Source of the DNA: Prevotellaceae bacterium
Lineage (GTDB): Bacteria; Bacteroidota; Bacteroidia; Bacteroidales; Bacteroidaceae
DNA length: 21,046 bases
Assembly: GCA_003150315.1 (NCBI GenBank)
Contig: QAML01000092.1
Location: 1-21,046 of the forward strand
Direction: 5' to 3'
A program made the position numbers and the translations under genes. Shown one piece after another: positions 8,501-14,990 of the stretch (position 1 is the first letter of the stretch; the number at the start of each line of letters is the position of its first letter). Below the pieces are notes generated by a model. It was not told the DNA's origin. It saw nothing but the letters and a program-made list of their open reading frames with translations, and did no database searches.

Positions 8501-8625
8501 AAAAACATAAGGCATGTCGTAAAAAATACAAGCCATATATTTCAAAATACAAGGCACTTATTTTAAAATAAGTGCCTTGTATTTTTGCCTTTTCCCAATG
8601 TTTGAAAAACAATGACTTACAAAAG
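8501..8625 (+). repeat. 21-bp modular palindromic repeat, copy C, with tail
   Basis: Four units at 8501-8521, 8522-8542, 8543-8563 and 8564-8584: three forward (CATAAGGCATGTCGTA, ATACAAGCCATATATTT, ATACAAGGCACTTATTT) and one inverted (AAGTGCCTTGTATTT). Units 3 and 4 form a perfect 42-bp palindrome at 8544-8585, beginning AAAATACAAGGCAC and ending GTGCCTTGTATTTT. The tail TTGAAAAACAATG (8602-8614) followed by ACTTACAAAAG (8615-8625) starts 17 bp later and matches copy B and part of copy D. The element lies between the convergent porin and CNNM genes, 19 bp beyond the stop of the latter. Confidence 0.9.
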
Positions 8626-8644
8626 CCCGAAAATCCCAGGTTTT

Positions 8645-9946
8645 TCAGCTTTCTTTCCCGCTTTCGTCCTCCTTGGGTTGGGGCTTGTGGCGCACGAGCA
8701 GAGTGTCTATTCGCGTGCCGTCCATCTTCATTATGCGAAAATCGAAAGTATTCCATTCAAGTGTCTCTCCCGCCGAAGGAATACGCTCCAACAGGTCGAG
8801 AATCAGCCCGCCAACGGTGTTGTAATCGGGTGTGTAGAGATCTTCTTCGTCAAAAAACGCAAGAAAGTCGTAAAACTGACACTGACCACTGACAGACCAT
8901 GAATTGTGGTCGGCATTTTCAATAATGTCAAGCGTTTCGTCCTCGTCGGGTATCTGGCCAACAAGACCTTCCATGATGTCGCGCAAAACTATTATGCCTT
9001 GCACAATGCCGAATTCGTCAACAACCAAAGCGCGATTGAATTTGTTGCGCTTAAGTTCTTCGAGAGCTTTGTAAACCGTCATGTTTTCGGGGAAATACAG
9101 CGGTTTGTGCAAAACTTTCCGCAGTGAAAAGTCTTTTTGCCAGAGTTGCGAAACAAGATCTTTCAATGTAACAACACCGATAACCTCATCGGGGTCGTCG
9201 CCTACCACAGGATAGGCGGCAAAAGTCTCTTCCGTAACAATGTCCTGCACTTCCTTGGATGTCATTTCCGCTTCCAGGAAAACCATGTCGCTTCTGTGAG
9301 TCATGACTTGCTCTACGGTTTGGTCGCCAAGCGCAAGTGCGCGTTCCATAATGTCTTGTTCCACCTGCTGAACCTCACCCGAGTCGGTTCCTTCCTGTAT
9401 TATGGATTTAATTTCTTCCTCGGTAACACTACGTTCTTCGGGATTGAGATTGAAACAGCGGGCTATGAATTCTGTGTTCTTTGACAAAAGCCAAACAACG
9501 GGCATTGACAGACGTGAGAAAAACGTCATCAGCGGTGCGGTGAGCTTTGCCATGCTTTCGGCACGGTCAATTCCTATTTTCTTTGGGAACAATTCGCCGA
9601 GTTCACAGGACATGTAGGTTACCACAACGAGAATGAGAATTTGGGCAACGGGCTGCGCATAGACTTCACTCATTCCGAGCGATGAAAGAACGCTTCCGAA
9701 ACGTCCGGCAAACTCTTCGCCCGAGAAAAGACCCGTGAGAATTGCCACTATGGTTATTCCTACTTGCGCAGTAGAGAGAAAGCGGTCGGGGTCGTTCATT
9801 AGTTTTAGCGCGGAAGCCGCAGACCGGCTTCCGGATTTTGCCATTGCTTCAATGCGATTCTTACGTGCGGAAATCAATGCCACTTCTGCCAGCGAGAAGA
9901 ACCCGTTGAGTATGATAAGAAGCAGGATTATCAGTATGTCTGTCAT
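8645..9946 (-). CDS. CNNM/CBS-domain membrane protein (hemolysin or GldE-like)
   Basis: The 433-residue protein has the DUF21 (CNNM) - CBS pair - CorC_HlyC layout. The N-terminal 190 residues are membrane-embedded: MTDILIILLLIILNGFFSLAEVALISARK is a typical first segment, followed by VGITIVAILTGLFSG and ILILVVVTYMSCELGELFPK. A CBS pair spans roughly 205-320 (VMTHRSDMVFLEAEM, AAYPVVGDDPDEVIGVVTLKD, ALVVDEFGIVQGIIVLRD). The C-terminal domain includes DYNTVGGLILDLLERIP. Relatives are linked to magnesium or cobalt efflux, or to gliding (GldE in Flavobacteriia); the name hemolysin is historical. It is the last gene of rsmI-lipoprotein-CNNM, starting 14 bp after the lipoprotein stop, and its transcript probably ends in or near repeat C. 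Confidence 0.9.
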   Translation of the reverse strand: MTDILIILLLIILNGFFSLAEVALISARKNRIEAMAKSGSRSAASALKLMNDPDRFLSTAQVGITIVAILTGLFSGEEFAGRFGSVLSSLGMSEVYAQPVAQILILVVVTYMSCELGELFPKKIGIDRAESMAKLTAPLMTFFSRLSMPVVWLLSKNTEFIARCFNLNPEERSVTEEEIKSIIQEGTDSGEVQQVEQDIMERALALGDQTVEQVMTHRSDMVFLEAEMTSKEVQDIVTEETFAAYPVVGDDPDEVIGVVTLKDLVSQLWQKDFSLRKVLHKPLYFPENMTVYKALEELKRNKFNRALVVDEFGIVQGIIVLRDIMEGLVGQIPDEDETLDIIENADHNSWSVSGQCQFYDFLAFFDEEDLYTPDYNTVGGLILDLLERIPSAGETLEWNTFDFRIMKMDGTRIDTLLVRHKPQPKEDESGKES

Positions 9947-9960
9947 TAATGTTTTATTTG

Positions 9961-10815
9961 TTATTTCACAACCACCACAAGATATTTGCTAACGCTCCAG
10001 AAAGTTGTGGGATTGGTGATGCGAAGTGTGTACATTCCTCTTGCATCTTTGTCAAGCGAATAGGAACCTGCGGGATGGTTGGTGAGAAGCTTCGCGCTTT
10101 TCGAATAGAGTTTTATTACTTTGTCAACTCTTATGTCTATTTTCGTGAAGTAGTCTTTGTTGAAATTATTTCCTTTTAATACTTTGTTTGTGCCTTCGAG
10201 AATGTGTTGTTCGCGAAGTTCTTTCTTTGTGCCGAAAACGTACCACGCGGTGTTTAATTGCTTGTCCTGCTGTTCCACTGCACGTGCTTTTGCTGCGTTG
10301 TCGGCTGTGAGAGAATTTACATTTGTGTTCAGTTCGGATATTTGCTTATCCTGATGAGCTATGTGGGCATTTTTTGAGTCCAGTTCGGCTTGAAGTTCTT
10401 CTATTCTTGCTGTTTTGCTTTCGAGTTCCTTGTTAAGGCTTTCGATTGTGGCTTGCAGTTTTGAAGTATTGAAGCTGCTTTCTTTCAACTGTTCTCTCAG
10501 TTTGGCTATACGCTCTTTGTTGAGCTGCATGGTGCGCTTAATGAAAGAGATGTTCTCCATTATGTCAGCCTTGGCATTGGTTTCGCCGTTGTTGCGGGCT
10601 ATGTTTACACGACCTTCTGCCTCATTGATTTCGCGGAATCCTTCCTGAATGTCGTTGAATGTGCTCATAATGTCATTCAACTCATTGTTCTTCTGATTAA
10701 CAACGTCGGTGAGCGAATCGATTGTGTTTTGTGAAGCCAGGTTTTTCTCTTCTTTTTTGTTGTTGCAAGCCATGAGAACTGTCAAAGCAAGCAAAGAAAT
10801 TACAATTCTTTTCAT
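9961..10815 (-). CDS. Coiled-coil lipoprotein, resembling Cbp1 collagen-binding family
   Basis: The 284-residue protein begins with a lipoprotein signal (MKRIVISLLALTVLMAC), with the lipobox LMAC and lipidated Cys17. Residues about 22-190 are charged heptads without proline, predicted as a long coiled coil (KLQATIESLNKELESKTARI, EELQAELDSKNAHI). A conserved-looking C-terminal domain follows (NTAWYVFGTKKELREQ, DYFTKIDIRVDKVIKLYSKS, HPAGSY, WSVSKYLVVVVK). From memory this architecture and C-terminus match lipoproteins annotated as Cbp1-family collagen-binding adhesins in Bacteroides; the function here is unproven. D33-S34-L35 fits the Bacteroides O-glycosylation motif D(S/T)(A/I/L/M/T/V). It starts 6 bp after rsmI, so the two are co-transcribed. 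Confidence 0.8.
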   Translation of the reverse strand: MKRIVISLLALTVLMACNNKKEEKNLASQNTIDSLTDVVNQKNNELNDIMSTFNDIQEGFREINEAEGRVNIARNNGETNAKADIMENISFIKRTMQLNKERIAKLREQLKESSFNTSKLQATIESLNKELESKTARIEELQAELDSKNAHIAHQDKQISELNTNVNSLTADNAAKARAVEQQDKQLNTAWYVFGTKKELREQHILEGTNKVLKGNNFNKDYFTKIDIRVDKVIKLYSKSAKLLTNHPAGSYSLDKDARGMYTLRITNPTTFWSVSKYLVVVVK

Positions 10816-10821
10816 GAGATT

Positions 10822-11523
10822 TTATTTTTTGGTTTCGTTGTTTCTTATTTTTCTGTTCATGCCTTCCACAACTATCACAAACTCGCCTTTAGGCTCTGTT
10901 TCAGTAAAGTGGAGGGATAATTCTTCGAGTGTGCCGCGTGTTGTTTCTTCGTGAATCTTTGATATTTCGCGTGTAACCGATGCGCGGCGTTCCTTGCCGA
11001 ACACTTCGGCAAACTGTTGCAGGGTTTTCACCACGCGGTATGGTGATTCGTAGAACACCATGGTTCTTTCTTCTTCGGCGAGTGCCGCTATGCGTGTGGC
11101 TCTGCCTTTTTTCTGTGGCAGAAAGCCTTCAAACGTGAACCTTTCGCATGGCAGTCCGCTGTCAACGAGAGCCGGAACGAAAGCCGTGGCTCCGGGCAGG
11201 CATTGCACTTCAACTTCTTTGTCGGCGCAGGCTCTTACGAGCATATATCCGGGGTCGCTTATTCCCGGCGTGCCTGCATCGGTTACGAGTGCCATGTTTT
11301 CTCCTCCCGCCATGCGTGAGGAGAAAGCCTCGGCGGTTTGGTGTTCGTTGAATTTATGGTGTGCGCAGAGTTTTGCGCTTATGCCATAATGCTTCAGAAG
11401 CATACCCGATGTGCGGGTGTCCTCGGCAAGCACCGTGTCTACGCTTTTCAACACTTTAAGTGCGCGTTCGGTGATGTCTTCAAGATTGCCCACAGGTGTG
11501 GGCACTACATAGAGCATTCCCAT
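10822..11523 (-). CDS. rsmI: 16S rRNA (cytidine-1402-2'-O)-methyltransferase
   Basis: RsmI methylates the ribose of C1402 in the decoding centre of 16S rRNA using S-adenosylmethionine. The 233-residue protein has the tetrapyrrole-methylase-like fold: YVVPTPVGNLEDIT (5-18), AEDTRTSG (33-40), the cofactor segment TDAGTPGISDPG (81-92), CLPGATAFVPALVDSG, FEGFLPQKKGRA and FYESPYRV. Length is slightly below the family's usual 270-290 residues because the C-terminal domain is shorter. The start ATG at 11523 gives MGMLYVVPTPVGN; a second ATG at 11517 would also fit. A -7 box lies only 4 bp before the first ATG, implying a leaderless or very short-leader mRNA if used. It is the first gene of the unit with the lipoprotein and the CNNM protein. 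Confidence 0.95.
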   Translation of the reverse strand: MGMLYVVPTPVGNLEDITERALKVLKSVDTVLAEDTRTSGMLLKHYGISAKLCAHHKFNEHQTAEAFSSRMAGGENMALVTDAGTPGISDPGYMLVRACADKEVEVQCLPGATAFVPALVDSGLPCERFTFEGFLPQKKGRATRIAALAEEERTMVFYESPYRVVKTLQQFAEVFGKERRASVTREISKIHEETTRGTLEELSLHFTETEPKGEFVIVVEGMNRKIRNNETKK

Positions 11524-11749
11524 AGTGCAAAGATATGGAAATTTAGGTAATTGAGTGCATTCTTGTTTTTTTATTGAGGGCTTATAACGTTTATTATGTA
11601 CTTATTTTGCGGTATTCGCACAGTTTTGTTTTCATGAAAAACGGGCGGAAATACCCGTTTGTTTGTTCTTCCGCCTAACCGAAAATGCGGCAAAACATGC
11701 GCGTTTTTATAAGTGCCTAGCAGTCAGAAAAATAAGCAAAACTTAAAGA
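11524..11749. other. Intergenic stretch with two competing hairpins
   Basis: Two stems share bases. AAACGGG (11639-11645) can pair with CCCGTTT (11654-11660), while GGCGGAA (11644-11650) can pair with TTCCGCC (11669-11675). They cannot form fully at the same time. The segment lies upstream of rsmI on the minus strand and downstream of repeat D. No gene is visible here or in the rest of the gap up to 11907, apart from repeat D. Confidence 0.45.
11528..11535 (-). promoter_or_regulatory. Candidate -7 box for rsmI
   Basis: TATCTTTG on the minus strand fits TAnnTTTG and ends 4 bp before the rsmI ATG. No clear TTG lies 19-21 bp upstream. If active, the mRNA would begin at or near the start codon. 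A promoter further upstream is also possible. Confidence 0.4.
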
Positions 11750-11895
11750 CTTTTGTAAGTAGTTGTTTATCAGGCATCTGTAAGGCTCAAAAATATAAGG
11801 CATATATTTTAAAATACAAGGCACTTATTTTAAAATATGTGCCTTGTATTTTTTACGACAAGCCATGTGTTTTTTCCTGTGTCCTGAAAGAACCG
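11750..11895 (-). repeat. 21-bp modular palindromic repeat, copy D, with tail
   Basis: Units at 11789-11809 (ATAAGGCATATATTT), 11810-11830 (ATACAAGGCACTTATTT), 11831-11851 (ATGTGCCTTGTATTT, inverted) and 11852-11872 (ACGACAAGCCATGTGTTT, inverted). The central pair (11811-11852) is the same palindrome as in copies C and E with a single base change (ATATG instead of ATAAG). In the opposite direction to B and C, the tail appears on the left: CTTTTGTAAGT (11750-11760) is the exact complement of ACTTACAAAAG in copy C, followed by AGTTGTTTATCA. The right flank resembles that of copy A. Confidence 0.88.
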
Positions 11896-11907
11896 AAAAA
11901 ATCACCC

Positions 11908-12555
11908 TCAAAGTGAACGTCCGAGCTCGTATGCTTGTTGGCTGAAGGGGGAGGTTTTCACTGCTCCGGCTTGCAACATTCCGAGAGCGAGAACGGAGCC
12001 GCGCTCTTTCCACCCCATGTAGTCCAGAAGCATGTGATAGTGAGCCAGCATGGGTTCGGCATATTTAGTGTCGGGTCCGCCGCAAGCCATCAACAGAACA
12101 ACTTGTTTGGAGGTGCCTTTTATGCTACCGTTTATGGAGTAGAAACGGTCTATCAAGGTCTTGAGTTGCGCGGAGAAGCCGAAGTAGTACAAAGGTGTGG
12201 AGAAAACTATGATGTCCGACTCGATAATGTGGCGGCGAACCTCATGGAAATCATCTTTCAACACACAGTCGCCGTTCATTCCGCATGCGCCGCAGGCTCG
12301 GCAGGGAGAGATTTGATGTCCTGCGCAGTCAAATCGGTACACTTTGTGTCCTGCTTCTTCTGCTCCTTTGATAAATTGCGATGCCAAGTGATTTGTGTTG
12401 CCGTTTTTGCGCGGACTTCCTGTCAATACGGTTATTTTCATTTTCTTGTTCTGATGTTTTAATATGTTTATGGCTTGTGTGCCGGAAATCATGCTGCCAC
12501 CGGCTAACAAACCTGCTGTTTTCAAGAATCTTCTCCTGTCAATTGATTTGCAAAT
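11908..12555 (-). CDS. Tat-exported iron-sulfur flavoprotein / FMN reductase; start codon unclear
   Basis: The core is a flavodoxin-fold NAD(P)H-dependent FMN reductase: ITVLTGSPRKNGNT for FMN phosphate binding, then CRACGACGMNGDC, which has the CX2CX2CX5C spacing of the 4Fe-4S site in iron-sulfur flavoproteins, then STPLYYFGFSAQLKTLIDR. Before it lies a convincing twin-arginine signal (DRRRFLKTAGLLAGG), so the folded cofactor-loaded protein should be exported. No ATG, GTG or TTG in this frame sits just before the signal; the coordinate given uses an ATT (12555), yielding 215 residues. The first ATG before the core is at 12441 and would give a cytoplasmic 177-residue protein. Either an unusual start, a mutated start or a sequence error must be involved. 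A -7 box lies at 12569-12576. Redox partner and substrate are unknown. Confidence 0.75.
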   Translation of the reverse strand: MCKSIDRRRFLKTAGLLAGGSMISGTQAINILKHQNKKMKITVLTGSPRKNGNTNHLASQFIKGAEEAGHKVYRFDCAGHQISPCRACGACGMNGDCVLKDDFHEVRRHIIESDIIVFSTPLYYFGFSAQLKTLIDRFYSINGSIKGTSKQVVLLMACGGPDTKYAEPMLAHYHMLLDYMGWKERGSVLALGMLQAGAVKTSPFSQQAYELGRSL

Positions 12556-12568
12556 AGGGATTTCTGGG

Positions 12569-12576
12569 CAAAAATA
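12569..12576 (-). promoter_or_regulatory. Candidate -7 box for the Tat flavoprotein gene
   Basis: TATTTTTG on the minus strand matches TAnnTTTG. Transcription would begin near 12562, just before the Tat signal codons. This agrees with a start very close to the ATT at 12555 and with separate transcription after the rel/spoT terminator. No clear -33 element is visible. Confidence 0.45.
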
Positions 12577-12677
12577 TATAATGCAGGGGAAACCGCAGTT
12601 AATGATATTATGGATAGAATTACCCGTTTTACTGTTTTGGTGAGCATATCCGGGAACAGGTGCACGTGTCGAAACAA

Positions 12678-12709
12678 AAACTCCCGCTGCAAATGTGCGG
12701 CGGGAGTTT
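12678..12709 (-). terminator. Intrinsic terminator after rel/spoT
   Basis: AAACTCCCGC (12678-12687) pairs with GCGGGAGTTT (12700-12709), a 10-bp stem with a 12-nt loop. On the minus strand it is followed by a T-run (TTTTTGTTTC), 23 bp beyond the rel/spoT stop codon. It closes the parA-to-rel unit. Confidence 0.88.
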
Positions 12710-12731
12710 GTATGCTTGCGTATGTTTGTTG

Positions 12732-14981
12732 TCAACTTATTCTCACGGCTTTCACAATGCCTTTTATGCCGAGAAGCGATGAACATATCTGTTTCACATC
12801 GGCTGTGTCGTGGAGATTTATTGTTATTTCGCTTTCAAAAATTCCGGCATCGGTGGTTACGGTGAGTTTTTTGATGTCGAGATTCAATTGTTTATAGATT
12901 ACTTCGCTGATAGCCATGAGAATCCCCTGAACATCTATGCCCTTGACGTAAATTGTGGCGGGATAGAGATTTATGTGGTGCATTTGCCAATCAACAGCCA
13001 CGACCCTGTTGCCGTAGTTGCTCTTCAGTTTTTCCGCCACGGGGCAATCGCGACGGTGAATGAGGAATTCGTTTGACGGATCAATATATCCCAAGGCATC
13101 GTCGCCGGGAATTGGGTGGCAGCATTCGGCAATCTTGCAGTGTTTTATTGAATCTTCATTGATAATGAAAGTCTTTTTGCGGTCTATTCCTTCGATGAAA
13201 ACTTTCTTTATGTCGCTGTTTTCGGCAGTTTTCGGTTTGCTGCTTATGAAAGGTATGAATTTGCGCCACGAAGGCTGCTTGCGCCTGCGGTCTTGTATGA
13301 AATCGGCATCGGAATCATTGAGTGTGATGCTTTTTTCTCCGAGTGCCAGATAAAGACCGTCGCGTGTGGGAATTTCGTGAAAGCGGCAGAGTTTGTCGAT
13401 AACCGCGCTGTTTATTTCCATGTCCTTTTCCTGAAGGAACTTGCGCAGGATGTCTTCGCCCACGGCTCTTTTCTCGCGTTCGTCGCGACGCAGCAGTGCG
13501 CGGATTTTGCCTTTTGCCTTGGCGGTATTGGCATATTGTATCCACTCGGGTTGGACATGTTGCGAACGTGAAGTAAGAATTTCCACCTGATCGCCGCTCT
13601 GCAACTTATGACTCAGGGGAACGAGCTTGTGATTTACCTTTGCGCCAATGCAATGACTGCCCAAAAACGAATGGATTGAGAATGCGAAGTCAAGAGCAGT
13701 GGCTCCTGCGGGCATTGTCTTTATTTCGCCTTTCGGGGTGAATATCAAAATTTCGTTGGCAAAGAGATTCAGCTTTATGGTATCGAGAAAGTCGAGCGTG
13801 TCGGGCTGTGGATCATCGAGAATTTCCTTTATGGTGTGAAGCCATTTGGACAATTCGTCATCGCTATAGTCTTCACCCGGGGCTTTATACTTCCAGTGGG
13901 CTGCCACGCCCTGTTCGTCAATGTCGTCCATGCGTTTTGAGCGGATTTGCACTTCAATCCATTCGCCACGGTTGCTCATCAATGTAACGTGCAAGGCTTG
14001 GTAGCCGTTGGCTTTGGGATGTGAAATCCAATCTCTCAGACGGTCAGGTTGTGGTTTGTATATGCTGCAAAGGGCAACATAGATGTTGAAACATTCGCGT
14101 ACCTCTTTTTCGGGCGCGCTCGGCTCGAAAATTATGCGTATGGCGAGAATGTCGTAAATTTCTTCGAAAGTGATGTGCTTGTTCTGCATCTTTTGCCAAA
14201 TGGAATAGGGCGTTTTGATGCGTGCAAGTATATGGTATTTCAATCCGCTCTTGTCGAGTTCTTTTCGAATGGGAGCTGTGAATTCATTGAATATTTCTTC
14301 GCGCTCGGATTGGGTTTTTGCGAGTTTCGATTTTATTTCCTCGTATTCCTGCGGATGCTCGTAATGGAAACTGAGATCTTCAAGTTCCATTTTGATTTTG
14401 TTGAGTCCCAAACGGTCTGCGAGAGGAGCATATATATATAATGTCTCGCCCGCCACCTTGTATTGCTTTCTCGGAAGCATGGAACTCAAAGTGCGCATGT
14501 TGTGAAGTCTGTCGGCAATTTTAATGAGAATGACTCGGATGTCATCGCTCATGGTAAGCAAAAGCTTCTTGAACGTTTCTGCCTGAAGCGAAGCTCTTTC
14601 GCCAAAGATGCCGCCTGAAATTTTGGTAAGTCCCTCAACAATGTTGGCAACTTTGGGACCGAACAAATTTGCTATGTCCTCGTTTGTATAGTCGGTGTCT
14701 TCTTCGACATCGTGAAGCAGGGCGGCGCAAATGGAAGTGGAACCCAAACCGATTTCTTCGCATACAATTTGCGCCACAGCTATTGGGTGCATTATATAAG
14801 GCTCTCCCGAAAGACGGCGCACACCGCTGTGGGCTTTCTTGGCAAAGTTGAAAGCTTTCGTAATAACCTCGGTTTTCTTTCTGTGGTTTGAGGCAAGATA
14901 AGTGTCGAGCAAATGACGGAATGCGTCATTTATCATTTGCTCGTCTTTAATAGGGTCGGGTGTTGCAGGTGTTACGCTCAT
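12732..14981 (-). CDS. RelA/SpoT (RSH) (p)ppGpp synthetase/hydrolase
   Basis: This is a full-length RSH protein (749 residues) controlling the stringent response. The hydrolase domain keeps its metal and catalytic residues: His51, His65, HD (90-91), ED (94-95) and DRLHNMRTL (157-165), so ppGpp breakdown should be active. The synthetase domain has RIKTPYSIWQKM, FEEIYDILAIRI, HPKANGYQALH and EVQIRS (343-348). RLRD (314-317) corresponds to the basic RxKD motif of bifunctional enzymes, not the acidic ExDD of RelA. A TGS domain (about 408-470, EILIFTPKGEIKTMPAGATA) and a C-terminal ACT domain (about 675-749) follow. The ATG is at 14981, 9 bp after the lytic transglycosylase gene. It is the last gene of the parA unit. 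It could be named rel or spoT; the sequence supports a bifunctional enzyme. Confidence 0.96.
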   Translation of the reverse strand: MSVTPATPDPIKDEQMINDAFRHLLDTYLASNHRKKTEVITKAFNFAKKAHSGVRRLSGEPYIMHPIAVAQIVCEEIGLGSTSICAALLHDVEEDTDYTNEDIANLFGPKVANIVEGLTKISGGIFGERASLQAETFKKLLLTMSDDIRVILIKIADRLHNMRTLSSMLPRKQYKVAGETLYIYAPLADRLGLNKIKMELEDLSFHYEHPQEYEEIKSKLAKTQSEREEIFNEFTAPIRKELDKSGLKYHILARIKTPYSIWQKMQNKHITFEEIYDILAIRIIFEPSAPEKEVRECFNIYVALCSIYKPQPDRLRDWISHPKANGYQALHVTLMSNRGEWIEVQIRSKRMDDIDEQGVAAHWKYKAPGEDYSDDELSKWLHTIKEILDDPQPDTLDFLDTIKLNLFANEILIFTPKGEIKTMPAGATALDFAFSIHSFLGSHCIGAKVNHKLVPLSHKLQSGDQVEILTSRSQHVQPEWIQYANTAKAKGKIRALLRRDEREKRAVGEDILRKFLQEKDMEINSAVIDKLCRFHEIPTRDGLYLALGEKSITLNDSDADFIQDRRRKQPSWRKFIPFISSKPKTAENSDIKKVFIEGIDRKKTFIINEDSIKHCKIAECCHPIPGDDALGYIDPSNEFLIHRRDCPVAEKLKSNYGNRVVAVDWQMHHINLYPATIYVKGIDVQGILMAISEVIYKQLNLDIKKLTVTTDAGIFESEITINLHDTADVKQICSSLLGIKGIVKAVRIS

Positions 14982-14990
14982 GGTGAGTGA

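Noticed and set aside
11713..11916. 67-residue open frame reading through repeat copy D
   Set aside because: Most of it is the translation of the 21-bp units, as with open frames at copies B, C and E; there is no independent sign of coding.
12556..12786. N-terminal extension of the flavoprotein frame up to 12786
   Set aside because: It would overlap the end of rel/spoT, cross that gene's terminator, and place about 77 unrelated residues before the Tat signal, which must be N-terminal.
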